Shown: positions 30,951 to 43,841 of the stretch, one piece after another
How the letters are laid out: every line of letters begins with the position of its first letter
Position numbering within the stretch: position 1 is the first letter of the stretch
Translations under genes and position numbers: made by a program
Assembly (NCBI GenBank): GCA_008828725.1
Contig: MEHQ01001816.1
Location: 62,001 to 126,000, forward strand
From: Saccharina japonica
Lineage: Eukaryota > Sar > Phaeophyceae > Laminariales > Laminariaceae
Direction: 5' to 3'
Length of the DNA stretch: 64,000 nucleotides
Notes under the pieces: model-generated
The model's input: only the letters and a program-made list of their open reading frames with translations
What the model was told of the DNA's origin: nothing
Database searches by the model: none

Positions 30951-33900
30951 CATGCCCCAGCCACACTCCTCTCGCATTTGTTGGTGTGGATGATGGTCAG
31001 GAGGTGCGCGAATCGTTGCCGATCATCTCCGGGCCCCGATACAACGCGGCAGGAGCTTACGATGCCGAAACGTCTCTGACAGTCGTAGTAATCGTCCGGG
31101 ACTCACGGGGATGCGCTTCCACCCTGCACCTTGGTAGCGCTCGCCAGCACTGCGGCAGTCGCGACCCACGGAAACAGAGGTGAGGTATTCGGGCGGAACT
31201 TTCCACCAATGTGGCCCACGTCTCCTCTTTGCTTGCCGAGCGCGGCTCTGCCAGAGAGGGTGAATGCTGCCTGCGATTTGACCCCTCGCGCTGAGGATGC
31301 ACGTTGCCTCCTGCGAAGCTTTGGGCGCAGCCTCACCTACACCACCGGTTTCGGGGATATACAAACATTTTAGCCGCTCTCCATCGAAGCAACACTCTGT
31401 CGCCTTTTGTTGTGACCGTTCTGTGATTGCCGCGGAGTCGGCAGAACGTACTACATTTTAAACGCCGGGGGGGTCGAGTTCAGCATTGTCAAGTTCCTGT
31501 TCAGCCGGTGGTCTCACAGGGCCTGGCTGATGGTGCCAAGCATGTGACCGCCCATCCCGCGCGTGTACGCCTGCCAGATGCGGTTGTACTTTTTTCCTGG
31601 CACGCAGTGGTTTTGCAGACCATCCAGGGTAACAACAGCATCAAGTGCTGGTTCCATACCCATAATGTTCTGATCCCACTCGTGGCTTCATGGGTCCACG
31701 TCATCTGTGACCCCCCTCCCATCCAAGCGGCGCGACTACGAGGATCCAGGTCCTCTTAGACCGCTGCCTACGTTGCGCTCCACCTCGTGCGGTAGGCGCC
31801 GCAACTGACTTCCGGACGACGGAGTGGTGCCGATGCCACGCCTCACGCGAAGGTTGCAAGCACACAACGCGCGTGGAACACGTGTCGCCCTTGTCCACAT
31901 AGAAAACGAACCATCCAGTGCCTGCGTTGGAGAAACACACGTCAAACCCCGCACGTCACGTCTTTCAGATTGTCGTCCAGGAAGGCGTCGGGGTGTACCA
32001 TTATCCCGCGGCACCTTGCCACCGCCCTAGGAGGTCCTCTAGCTGGTGCCGCGTCGTTTGGTAACATAGGCTTGCCGCTGTACCTTGCGGCTCCTCTTCC
32101 TCCGCACCTTTGACTCCCTGCCTTTCATACTCAAAAGTGCGCTCCAAATCACCTGTTCACGTCGCTTCAGGTTATCCCGTTCCACCCCCCCCCCGCAAAC
32201 TTCATCCTCTTGACTAGGTTCGTTACCTCTACCACCTCTTCCCCCAGGCCCGCGAGCGAGGGGGGGAGTGTGCTGACCCCGGACCTGTAGCTTCTCCCCC
32301 TGCTTGTGTCGCCCCCCCTCCCCGCACTGGCTGATTGTGACCCCCTCCCAGTACCTCTAGGCCGGCGTCGTCCACCCCTTGCGACCCTCCCTCCCCCATC
32401 CTTGCCGTTACAGTACTGTAGGTGCCGCACCGGATGCTGCATGGGCAGCTCTCGGTCTTGGGTTGATGGTGTCCGATTTTCTCGGTGGCGTGTCGCCCCT
32501 TTCCCCAGCGGTGTGACGTCTGCCTAGCTCCCTAGACTGTGGTACCTGGAGCAGAACCTTCCTGTGCAGGCTGGCGCTATGATACCTGATCACGCTCTAA
32601 CACGGGGCATGCTTCTTTCTGTGGAGCCGCCACCCCCGCCGCAAAATGAGCCATTGCGCTACCTGCCTCATTCTCGGTTTGAAACCCGAGGGTCCATCCA
32701 TCTTGTCAAGTGGTCCTCCCACTCGGAGTCGAGGCCTGCCAGGTGCTCGTGAACGTGTGGTGCGTTGTAGAGCCTTCAATTTAGTAGCAAACAAAGTATG
32801 TTCTGCTATCAGATGGTATCGTGTGCTATCAGATTTCGAACGCGGTACACAGCCCGCGGTAGTGACCGATGGCCGCTTGCCATCGCCTCGGGCTGGCTAA
32901 TTCGAGATGTGCTCCTTGAGGCAGACACAGAGCATCGCTGAACAACGTGCACAGGATAAACAAAGAGGACGGCATCTTTCGCAGGGCACGAACCAGTAAC
33001 TCGAAAGTGCTGTGAAGGCACCATTTACTCGAACGCCCTGTGAATGCCGGCCGTCAACGAAGTGGTCGGCGCCGGTCCAGAAACGCCCCGCTGAAGGTGG
33101 CCGATGACCTGCAGCGCGCCCCTCACCACCCCCTACCTTTCGCCTAGCTCGGCATGGCCAGCCGTCTAGCCAGTTTCGCAAGGAGGGGAGGTCGGTTTTC
33201 CACCGGCCACTCCGAGCGACACACGACGCAGAGCCTCGAGTTGGCATGTCCACTCGTCATACGTCCCGCACACCGCGGCATGCAGCGGATGCGCACAAAC
33301 CCTTCGTGGGCGCGCAACATAGATATGCGTCCGTGCGTGAAATTTACGCTGACTCCCCTGCAGACTAGCCTAGAGCCTGACGGCAGTAAATACACGATGC
33401 TTCGGCGTTCAACCTCCTTCACCCTTGCACATACTGACCCCCTTTTGCCTTTGCCTTGGTTCGCGACTCCATTCTCCCCCGACGTTTCTCATTGTCAAAG
33501 TGTCACTAGGCGTCGTGCGTTTAGTAGGCACCCTCCTCGGCAGTGCGGCCATGCCACAGCTGGGTCCTCAGCGAAATATTTTCCGACGGGGCGGGTCGGT
33601 CCCTTCTCGAACGCCCACCCCAACCCGGTCGTGTCCCCTATTGGTTGACTACCCGTTCTGCGCTTTCCACTTCCACGGCGCACCGCGGGTGAGCGAGTCA
33701 ACCGCAGAAAGCGATCTCTCTTACTGCCTTCCATCTGCTCCTCACAGACTCTCCGCACGTCGCTGGCCTTTCTGGTACTGAGGGATCGTGCCTTACCAGT
33801 CCTTCTGCACTCCCCTCCAGTCTTTGCTTCATGATGGCACTCCGCGACTAATCGACTGCTTTCGGTGGAGCAGTACTGTAGCAGTACTCTGTAGCAGTAC

Positions 33901-35560
33901 TGTAGCAGTACTGTAGCAGTACTGTGGCAGAAGTCCCGCTCAGGAGGCGGCGCTCAGCTGTGGCGGTCGTGCCCCTTACCGATAGTACTGTTCACACCTT
34001 TTGAAGCATGGGGCGTACATTCGCAACTCGGCGCACGTATGCAAGAGCACGACTTGACGTGCCCCATTTTACATGACTCGAGGGATTTCGTCATCCACGG
34101 ACTCCAGAGCGCCCCGACGGTGCACGTTGCACGATGAGGACATGTGCACAAAGGCGGTCTCCTCGATGACCCCTTGAAAGTGTTGCTTATCACCCACCCC
34201 CGCATCTTGCGGCCCTGGTGTATCCCCCCCCTCTTCTCTCAGCCGGCGTCGTTCGTCGCGTGATCTTCAGCGCCTCTACCATAACCTCGTGGCCATGTAT
34301 GCTGCTACAGCAGAACGCCATCGTGTCGGATCCGTCGACTGCTGTTACCGCCACTTGGCGCGCGAGACAAGGCAGGCTGGCCTCCGTCCGGAGGAAGAGT
34401 GTGGCGTACTGGTAGGACATGAGTGCTATATTGTACCTGGTATGGTTTTGGCAAGTTATTTGGGCGTACCTTTTTGCTCGAACTTCAGCATAGATCCTCC
34501 AGAAACGTCGCGCACCCCGGGTGGTCAAAGCTATGCCTATATATGGCCAAACCACATAAAAAATAATACTATAAATCACAAAAAAAAATTCAGTACATTA
34601 TATGTCGCATTCAGTTTCAGTAGAGTTGGCCCCTTAGCCTTCAATTCGATTAGTAGGATTCGGTCCCGCGATGCAGCTTTTCCCCAGCCCAAGTGTTGAA
34701 AACCAAAACAGTTCCTTAACACATCGGTCCTATAATGCAAGACATGCAAAATGGAACTACGGTATTCATAATAAGGCCCATCCCCAGACCTTGCGGCAGA
34801 AAACTCCAAACGGAATACCGCAGCACGGCAGCCCAAGTTTGTGGATCCTCTCCCACTCTCGCGCAGCTGATACAAGTCCCCTGTTATTTTTTGCCGGCGG
34901 TTTGTACGATCAGTTCGCCGCCCCAGGTGTCAGAGGATAATCCTTGTACAACCCTGCTACTACTGTAGTACAGTACTACTGTAGTACAGTAGCTTAAACT
35001 TAAACTTAAACTGAGAAGGAGCCTTTGGCCTTGCCGCGGGCACGCACGGCGTTGAGGCTGCCGTTCTCTCTGTGACATACTGTCTCTCTCCACTGCTGCT
35101 GCGCTGTCTATGTGTTGCCTCCAGGAAGCGCAAGCGTAAGTATTTCCCACTACCACGATGTCATGTGCCTTCACGTGGTTACATAAAATAGCCAACACGT
35201 TATTTCTCGTAGAGCAAAGGGTAACTTACAATTGTACGTTTTCGTGGCGTATTTTACGTGGAGCTCATTGCCGTACGGCGGAACCACGCCACACAACCAA
35301 CGTACGAGATAGGAATAATCCAGCTGAGCACCGCCCTCCCAGGGATCTCTTTGCCCCCCGCTTTCCAGCCACTGTACACCATAATATATAATGTATACTG
35401 TTGTCCCCACCTTGCTAGCGAGGCCCATTGAATTGATGTATCACACTTGGAAGTATGCCTTCCCGGCATCCTCGCTCAATCCTAAAATAAAATCCTAACG
35501 AAATCCAAACGAACCCCACTTAACCCCAAACCCCCAAATGAAATGAAATGCACTTCTTTA

Positions 35561-35845
35561 GGCTAATTCGTATGTAGTCGGATACGTGGTTTGAAAAAGC
35601 CGGTTTCCGATTGGAGACACAATCGGGCTTTCTTATACAGTTGAAACATAGCTTTTTCGATGCCAACTTTTGAGGGATGTACATTATTTGACTTTTTCGT
35701 GGCATGTGCCGCGACATGCCGCGACACGCCACGGGCGCTGTCGTGACAAGCCGCGACATTCTGCGACATGCTGGGACACGCCATGGACGCTGCCGCGGCA
35801 CGCCGCGGCATGTCGCGGCGTGCCGCGACAGCGTCCGTGGCGTGT
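35561..35845 (-). mobile_element. Inverted-repeat element, truncated copy in unit A
   Basis: Only the GGCTAATTCGTATG end, the subterminal repeat and the GCCGCGACA array remain. The sequence breaks inside the array, where unit B starts. Confidence 0.75.
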
Positions 35846-36870
35846 CTGGGGACTGATTGTGCCTCCACCGCTCCCTGTAGCTGGTGGATTTGTCCGCCAC
35901 CTCTTCGCCTCCCCTGCCGTCCCGCATGCTTCGAGGGACAAACCCATGTTCAAGACCCGCTCAAGGTAGCTTATCCTCTGCTCGAGGGGTTCGATGACGA
36001 TGGGGACCACCGCTTACTTGTTCGGCATGTCAACAATGCAGCGCACCCGCCGGTCCGCGCCTCCGCCATTCATTGCCCCCACCGTACGCTCAAAAGGCGT
36101 ACTCTTTGTAGTCGTTCGGGACACCAGCCCTCCTTCTTCAGCCATGCATAAGTCTGGACTTTTTCCTGGAGCGAAGTCTCCCCCGCGTCGGCGCGTGTCC
36201 GTTCGGGAGTAGCACCACGGTCTAAGCGCGGTTAACATCGATGCCAATACCGTCTAGCACACGCCGGAGGAAGGTATTAGCTATAACCGTATTGACGACG
36301 ATCCCCACGAGACCGAGATATACGTAACCCATGAAAGAGAAGGATTTTGCTCCTTTCCCACCGAGTAATTCTCATAAATGCAGAATGTCGCCGACGCCAT
36401 ACGCCTACCTGCTGGGCCCGCTGGAACAAAGCAATCCTCTCGGTCTCCCCGGAGTCAACCCCAAACAACACGCACGCCGGTCTCGCACCTACGAACCCTG
36501 GGCACAAAAGGCAGGAGCGCTTAGACACACAGTTGGCCACCTCCTCAAGCGACGCCTCCCTGTTATCGGCGTTGAAAGCGTTGAAGTAATCGGTGAGAAC
36601 GAGCCAGATTTTCATCCCATGTTCGTGACCTCAGTTCCTCGTGCTTCACCCCTCCTGGCACCGTGATATCAAATTGCGTCTCCTCGTGATAAACTTCCAC
36701 CAGCCGCGGCCGCCTTTGTCACATAGTTCCTGCGTTGCTGAGCCGCACGTATGCCAACACAAACCGGCCGACATTTTTTTCCCAAGGCAGCGAGGCTGGA
36801 CCGCAAGAAGAGCTTTCAAAACCCCGACGGGAACGCATCGGGCTCGTCGGGTTTCCCTCCTACACTTTGT
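35846..36870 (-). pseudogene. Reverse-transcriptase-like relic, copy B (truncated)
   Basis: The same truncated relic as in unit A, with the same landmarks displaced by 5920. The frame carrying EPLEQRISYLERVLNMGLSL lies near 35930. It has no separate claim to function. Confidence 0.6.
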
Positions 36871-39800
36871 CATGCCCCAGCCACACTCCTCTCGCATTTG
36901 TTGGTGTGGATGATGGTCAGGAGGTGCGCGAATCGTTGCCGATCATCTCCGGGCCCCGATACAACGCGGCAGGAGCTTACGATGCCGAAACGTCTCTGAC
37001 AGTCGTAGTAATCGTCCGGGACTCACGGGGATGCGCTTCCACCCTGCACCTTGGTAGCGCTCGCCAGCACTGCGGCAGTCGCGACCCACGGAAACAGAGG
37101 TGAGGTATTCGGGCGGAACTTTCCACCAATGTGGCCCACGTCTCCTCTTTGCTTGCCGAGCGCGGCTCTGCCAGAGAGGGTGAATGCTGCCTGCGATTTG
37201 ACCCCTCGCGCTGAGGATGCACGTTGCCTCCTGCGAAGCTTTGGGCGCAGCCTCACCTACACCACCGGTTTCGGGGATATACAAACATTTTAGCCGCTCT
37301 CCATCGAAGCAACACTCTGTCGCCTTTTGTTGTGACCGTTCTGTGATTGCCGCGGAGTCGGCAGAACGTACTACATTTTAAACGCCGGGGGGGTCGAGTT
37401 CAGCATTGTCAAGTTCCTGTTCAGCCGGTGGTCTCACAGGGCCTGGCTGATGGTGCCAAGCATGTGACCGCCCATCCCGCGCGTGTACGCCTGCCAGATG
37501 CGGTTGTACTTTTTTCCTGGCACGCAGTGGTTTTGCAGACCATCCAGGGTAACAACAGCATCAAGTGCTGGTTCCATACCCATAATGTTTGATCCCACTC
37601 GTGGCTTCATGGGTCCACGTCATCTGTGACCCCCCTCCCATCCAAGCGGCGCGACTACGAGGATCCAGGTCCTCTTAGACCGCTGCCTACGTTGCGCTCC
37701 ACCTCGTGCGGTAGGCGCCGCAACTGACTTCCGGACGACGGAGTGGTGCCGATGCCACGCCTCACGCGAAGGTTGCAAGCACACAACGCGCGTGGAACAC
37801 GTGTCGCCCTTGTCCACATAGAAAACGAACCATCCAGTGCCTGCGTTGGAGAAACACACGTCAAACCCCGCACGTCACGTCTTTCAGATTGTCGTCCAGG
37901 AAGGCGTCGGGGTGTACCATTATCCCGCGGCACCTTGCCACCGCCCTAGGAGGTCCTCTAGCTGGTGCCGCGTCGTTTGGTAACATAGGCTTGCCGCTGT
38001 ACCTTGCGGCTCCTCTTCCTCCGCACCTTTGACTCCCTGCCTTTCATACTCAAAAGTGCGCTCCAAATCACCTGTTCACGTCGCTTCAGGTTATCCCGTT
38101 CCACCCCCCCCCCGCAAACTTCATCCTCTTGACTAGGTTCGTTACCTCTACCACCTCTTCCCCCAGGCCCGCGAGCGAGGGGGGGAGTGTGCTGACCCCG
38201 GACCTGTAGCTTCTCCCCCTGCTTGTGTCGCCCCCCCTCCCCGCACTGGCTGATTGTGACCCCCTCCCAGTACCTCTAGGCCGGCGTCGTCCACCCCTTG
38301 CGACCCTCCCTCCCCCATCCTTGCCGTTACAGTACTGTAGGTGCCGCACCGGATGCTGCATGGGCAGCTCTCGGTCTTGGGTTGATGGTGTCCGATTTTC
38401 TCGGTGGCGTGTCGCCCCTTTCCCCAGCGGTGTGACGTCTGCCTAGCTCCCTAGACTGTGGTACCTGGAGCAGAACCTTCCTGTGCAGGCTGGCGCTATG
38501 ATACCTGATCACGCTCTAACACGGGGCATGCTTCTTTCTGTGGAGCCGCCACCCCCGCCGCAAAATGAGCCATTGCGCTACCTGCCTCATTCTCGGTTTG
38601 AAACCCGAGGGTCCATCCATCTTGTCAAGTGGTCCTCCCACTCGGAGTCGAGGCCTGCCAGGTGCTCGTGAACGTGTGGTGCGTTGTAGAGCCTTCAATT
38701 TAGTAGCAAACAAAGTATGTTCTGCTATCAGATGGTATCGTGTGCTATCAGATTTCGAACGCGGTACACAGCCCGCGGTAGTGACCGATGGCCGCTTGCC
38801 ATCGCCTCGGGCTGGCTAATTCGAGATGTGCTCCTTGAGGCAGACACAGAGCATCGCTGAACAACGTGCACAGGATAAACAAAGAGGACGGCATCTTTCG
38901 CAGGGCACGAACCAGTAACTCGAAAGTGCTGTGAAGGCACCATTTACTCGAACGCCCTGTGAATGCCGGCCGTCAACGAAGTGGTCGGCGCCGGTCCAGA
39001 AACGCCCCGCTGAAGGTGGCCGATGACCTGCAGCGCGCCCCTCACCACCCCCTACCTTTCGCCTAGCTCGGCCATGGCCAGCCGTCTAGCCAGTTTCGCA
39101 AGGAGGGGAGGTCGGTTTTCCACCGGCCACTCCGAGCGACACACGACGCAGAGCCTCGAGTTGGCATGTCCACTCGTCATACGTCCCGCACACCGCGGCA
39201 TGCAGCGGATGCGCACAAACCCTTCGTGGGCGCGCAACATAGATATGCGTCCGTGCGTGAAATTTACGCTGACTCCCCTGCAGACTAGCCTAGAGCCTGA
39301 CGGCAGTAAATACACGATGCTTCGGCGTTCAACCTCCTTCACCCTTGCACATACTGACCCCCTTTTGCCTTTGCCTTGGTTCGCGACTCCATTCTCCCCC
39401 GACGTTTCTCATTGTCAAAGTGTCACTAGGCGTCGTGCGTTTAGTAGGCACCCTCCTCGGCAGTGCGGCCATGCCACAGCTGGGTCCTCAGCGAAATATT
39501 TTCCGACGGGGCGGGTCGGTCCCTTCTCGAACGCCCACCCCAACCCGGTCGTGTCCCCTATTGGTTGACTACCCGTTCTGCGCTTTCCACTTCCACGGCG
39601 CACCGCGGGTGAGCGAGTCAACCGCAGAAAGCGATCTCTCTTACTGCCTTCCATCTGCTCCTCACAGACTCTCCGCACGTCGCTGGCCTTTCTGGTACTG
39701 AGGGATCGTGCCTTACCAGTCCTTCTGCACTCCCCTCCAGTCTTTGCTTCATGATGGCACTCCGCGACTAATCGACTGCTTTCGGTGGAGCAGTACTGTA

Positions 39801-41479
39801 GCAGTACTCTGTAGCAGTACTGTAGCAGTACTGTAGCAGTACTGTGGCAGAAGTCCCGCTCAGGAGGCGGCGCTCAGCTGTGGCGGTCGTGCCCCTTACC
39901 GATAGTACTGTTCACACCTTTTGAAGCATGGGGCGTACATTCGCAACTCGGCGCACGTATGCAAGAGCACGACTTGACGTGCCCCATTTTACATGACTCG
40001 AGGGATTTCGTCATCCACGGACTCCAGAGCGCCCCGACGGTGCACGTTGCACGATGAGGACATGTGCACAAAGGCGGTCTCCTCGATGACCCCTTGAAAG
40101 TGTTGCTTATCACCCACCCCCGCATCTTGCGGCCCTGGTGTATCCCCCCCTCTTCTCTCAGCCGGCGTCGTTCGTCGCGTGATCTTCAGCGCCTCTACCA
40201 TAACCTCGTGGCCATGTATGCTGCTACAGCAGAACGCCATCGTGTCGGATCCGTCGACTGCTGTTACCGCCACTTGGCGCGCGAGACAAGGCAGGCTGGC
40301 CTCCGTCCGGAGGAAGAGTGTGGCGTACTGGTAGGACATGAGTGCTATATTGTACCTGGTATGGTTTTGGCAAGTTATTTGGGCGTACCTTTTTGCTCGA
40401 ACTTCAGCATAGATCCTCCAGAAACGTCGCGCACCCCGGGTGGTCAAAGCTATGCCTATATATGGCCAAACCACATAAAAAATAATACTATAAATCACAA
40501 AAAAAAATTCAGTACATTATATGTCGCATTCAGTTTCAGTAGAGTTGGCCCCTTAGCCTTCAATTCGATTAGTAGGATTCGGTCCCGCGATGCAGCTTTT
40601 CCCCAGCCCAAGTGTTGAAAACCAAAACAGTTCCTTAACACATCGGTCCTATAATGCAAGACATGCAAAATGGAACTACGGTATTCATAATAAGGCCCAT
40701 CCCCAGACCTTGCGGCAGAAAACTCCAAACGGAATACCGCAGCACGGCAGCCCAAGTTTGTGGATCCTCTCCCACTCTCGCGCAGCTGATACAAGTCCCC
40801 TGTTATTTTTTGCCGGCGGTTTGTACGATCAGTTCGCCGCCCCAGGTGTCAGAGGATAATCCTTGTACAACCCTGCTACTACTGTAGTACAGTACTACTG
40901 TAGTACAGTAGCTTAAACTTAAACTTAAACTGAGAAGGAGCCTTTGGCCTTGCCGCGGGCACGCACGGCGTTGAGGCTGCCGTTCTCTCTGTGACATACT
41001 GTCTCTCTCCACTGCTGCTGCGCTGTCTATGTGTTGCCTCCAGGAAGCGCAAGCGTAAGTATTTCCCACTACCACGATGTCATGTGCCTTCACGTGGTTA
41101 CATAAAATAGCCAACACGTTATTTCTCGTAGAGCAAAGGGTAACTTACAATTGTACGTTTTCGTGGCGTATTTTACGTGGAGCTCATTGCCGTACGGCGG
41201 AACCACGCCACACAACCAACGTACGAGATAGGAATAATCCAGCTGAGCACCGCCCTCCCAGGGATCTCTTTGCCCCCCGCTTTCCAGCCACTGTACACCA
41301 TAATATATAATGTATACTGTTGTCCCCACCTTGCTAGCGAGGCCCATTGAATTGATGTATCACACTTGGAAGTATGCCTTCCCGGCATCCTCGCTCAATC
41401 CTAAAATAAAATCCTAACGAAATCCAAACGAACCCCACTTAACCCCAAACCCCCAAATGAAATGAAATGCACTTCTTTA

Positions 41480-41764
41480 GGCTAATTCGTATGTAGTCGG
41501 ATACGTGGTTTGAAAAAGCCGGTTTCCGATTGGAGACACAATCGGGCTTTCTTATACAGTTGAAACATAGCTTTTTCGATGCCAACTTTTGAGGGATGTA
41601 CATTATTTGACTTTTTCGTGGCATGTGCCGCGACATGCCGCGACACGCCACGGGCGCTGTCGTGACAAGCCGCGACATTCTGCGACATGCTGGGACACGC
41701 CATGGACGCTGCCGCGGCACGCCGCGGCATGTCGCGGCGTGCCGCGACAGCGTCCGTGGCGTGT
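41480..41764 (-). mobile_element. Inverted-repeat element, truncated copy in unit B
   Basis: Identical in extent to the truncated copy at 35561-35845. It is broken inside the array at GTGGCGTGTC and followed by CCCTTTGCACTTTAGGG. Confidence 0.75.
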
Positions 41765-41861
41765 CCCCTTTGCACTTTAGGGCATAAACTACGATCAAGT
41801 CGTACACAGTATAGTACATGGAATTGGAATAGGAATAGTAGTTGGTGTTTGCGGTGTTAAA

Positions 41862-42508
41862 GACTAATTATTATGCCGTCGGATTGAGAGGATCGAAAAA
41901 CTCGGTTTCCGATCCACTATAGATTCGACGGGGTGTGTCTGGATGCCTTCCCTATCGTCAATCGGATTGATTTTGCAGTTTTTCGTGCTCTTCCTGGGGG
42001 CGGTTGATACGAGAGTTGAAAACTGTTTTGTGTCCTGCTCGCGGGTTCTAGGAGGTGCTGCGCTGCGAGCAGCAGCAGCAGCACAGCAGTCAACCCAGCA
42101 TCGGAGAAGTGTTTAGGCTGCCGCTGGGTGGTGTGGCCGTGTGTTTGGCGGGGTGGAGAGAGATGTGGTGAGCTCCAAAAACGTTTTTTATTGAGAAATC
42201 CAATCCACGAATCCCGTCGAAAAAACGGTTTTTTCGACGGGATTCGTGGATTGGATTTATCAATCAACAACGTTGCACGGATCTACATTATTTGACTTAT
42301 CGCGGCACGTGTCGCGACACGTGTCGCGACATGCCGCGACACGCCACGACACGCCACGGACGCTGTCGCGGCACGCCGCGACACGTAAGGTTAGGGTTAA
42401 AGTTGACATCGAAAAAGCTATTTTTCAACTGTATAAGAAAGCCCGATTGTGTCTCCAATCGGAAACCGGCTTTTTCAAACCACGTATCCGACTGCATACG
42501 AATTAGCC
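41862..42508 (+). mobile_element. CAG-bearing inverted-repeat element, copy 5 (medium form)
   Basis: It starts GACTAATTATTATGCCGTCGG and ends GCATACGAATTAGCC. It has a short CAG run (about 42068-42087), a near-perfect 63-nt palindrome at 42196-42258, and a short GCCGCGACA array. It is 647 bp, against 920 bp for copy 2. The difference is mainly in the CAG run and the array. Confidence 0.75.
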
Positions 42509-43840
42509 TAAAGAAGTGCATTTCATTTCATTTGGGGGTTTGGGGTTAAGTGGGGTTCGTTTGGATTTCATTAGGATTTTATTTTAGGATTGAGCGAGGA
42601 TGCCGGGAAGGCATACTTCCAAGTGGGATACATCAATTCAATGGGCCTCGCTAGGAAGGTGGGGACAACAGTATACATTATATATATGGTGTACAGTGGC
42701 TGGAAAGTGGGGGGCAAAGAGATCCCTGGGAGGGCGGTGTTCAGCTGGATTATTCCTATCTCGTACGTTGGTTGTGTGGCGTGGTTCGGGCCGTACGGCA
42801 ATGAGCTCCACATAAAATACGCCACGAAAACGTACAAATGTAATTTACCATTTGCTCTACGAGAAATAATCTGTTGGCTATTTTATGTAACCACGTGAAG
42901 GCACATGACATCGTGGTAGTGGGAAATACATACGCTTGCGCTTCCTGGAGGCAACACATAGACAGCGCAGCAGCAGTGGAGAGAGACAGTATGTCACAGA
43001 GAGAACGGCAGCCTCAACGCCGTGCGTGCCCGCGGCAAGGCCAAAGGCTCCTTCTCAGTTTAAGTTTAAGCTACTGTACTACAGTAGTACTGTACTACCG
43101 TAGTAGCAGGGTTGTACAAGGATTTTCCTCTAACACCTGGGGCGGCGAACTGATCGTACAAACCGCCGGCAAGAAATAACAGGGGACTTGTATCAGCTGC
43201 GCGAGAGTGGGAGAGGATCCACAAACTTGGCCTGCCGTGCTGCGGTATTCCGTTTGGAGTTTTCTGCCGCAAGGTCTGGTGATGGGCCTTAATATGAATA
43301 CAGTAGTTCCATTTTTCATGTTTTGCATTATGGAACCGATGTGTTAAGGAACTGTTTTGGTTTTCAACACTTGGGCTGGGGAAAAGCTGCATCGCGGGAC
43401 CGAATCCTACTAATCGAATTGAAGGCTAAGGGGCCAACTCTACTGAAACTGAATGCGACATATAATGTACTGAATTTTTTTTTGTGATTTATAGTATTAT
43501 TTTTTATGTGGTTTGGCCATATATAGGCATAGCTTTGACCACCCGGGGTGCGCGACGTTTCTGGAGGATCTATGCTGAAGTTCGAGCAAAAAGGTACGCC
43601 CAAATAACTTGCCAAAACCATACCAGGTACAATATAGCACTCATGTCCTACCAGTACGCCACACTCTTCCTCCGGACGGAGGCCAGCCTGCCTTGTCTCG
43701 CGCGCCAAGTGGCGGTAACAGCAGTCGACGGATCCGACACGATGGCGTTCTGCTGTAGCAGCATACATGGCCACGAGGTTATGGTAGAGGCGCTGAAGAT
43801 CACGCGACGAACGACGCCGGCTGAGAGAAGAGGGGGGGAA
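42509..43840 (+). repeat. Diverged partial inverted copy of the 5.9-kb unit
   Basis: It follows the same order as 44086-45420 but with clearly more substitutions than the recent copies show among themselves (for example ATAATCTGTTGG versus ATAACGTGTTGG). It stops at AGGGGGGGAA next to the single N. From the N onward the sequence restarts inside the element array. Confidence 0.8.
42588..42839 (+). CDS. Intact exon-like frame, hydrophobic, family unknown
   Basis: After a pyrimidine-rich tract and TTTTAG, an open frame runs LSEDAGKAYFQVGYINSMGL, then TTVYIIYMVYSGWK, GRAVFSWIIPISYVGCVAWF, GPYGNELHIKYATKTYK. It has two hydrophobic stretches. A donor-like GTAATT follows at 42840; the other copies have GTAAGT there. 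The frame stays open past it to TGA near 42898. The other copies in the window carry a stop and a frameshift. I do not recognise the family. It may be an exon of a captured host or element gene. A complete gene is not visible. Confidence 0.35.
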
Positions 43841-43841
43841 N
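43841..43841. other. Ambiguous base (N) at a copy boundary
   Basis: The only N in the window. It sits exactly where a partial unit copy ends and another begins, so it probably marks an unresolved assembly join and not a biological junction. Confidence 0.8.

Larger units (their letters stand above)
29926..35845 (-). repeat. 5.92-kb duplicated unit, copy A
   Basis: The sequence recurs 5919-5920 bases later as copy B with only a handful of changes seen by eye (for example 30329 G versus 36249 A, 30780 T versus 36700 C, and a one-base indel near 31670). It is inverted at 43842-49723. The unit holds a degenerate reverse-transcriptase-like sequence at its left end on the minus strand, a CAGTACTGTAG repeat at about 33869-33925, and a truncated inverted-repeat element at 35561-35845. 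Most open frames occur identically in all copies and are not supported as genes. Confidence 0.9.
35846..41764 (-). repeat. 5.92-kb duplicated unit, copy B
   Basis: A tandem copy of unit A with at least six visible differences, including one inserted C near 39072 (CGGCCATGG versus CGGCATGG) and one base fewer at about 37590. The right end breaks inside the GCCGCGACA array at 41764, where the flank known from 28549 follows. Confidence 0.9.

Noticed and set aside
30411-33781. Plus-strand frames such as 30411-30746 and 33154-33648 repeated in both tandem units
   Set aside because: They are antisense to the decayed retroelement and are preserved only because the units are nearly identical copies.
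28646-42508. Regularly spaced GCCGCGACA repeats considered as a CRISPR-like array
   Set aside because: Units are short, degenerate and contiguous, without unique spacers, and the host is eukaryotic.
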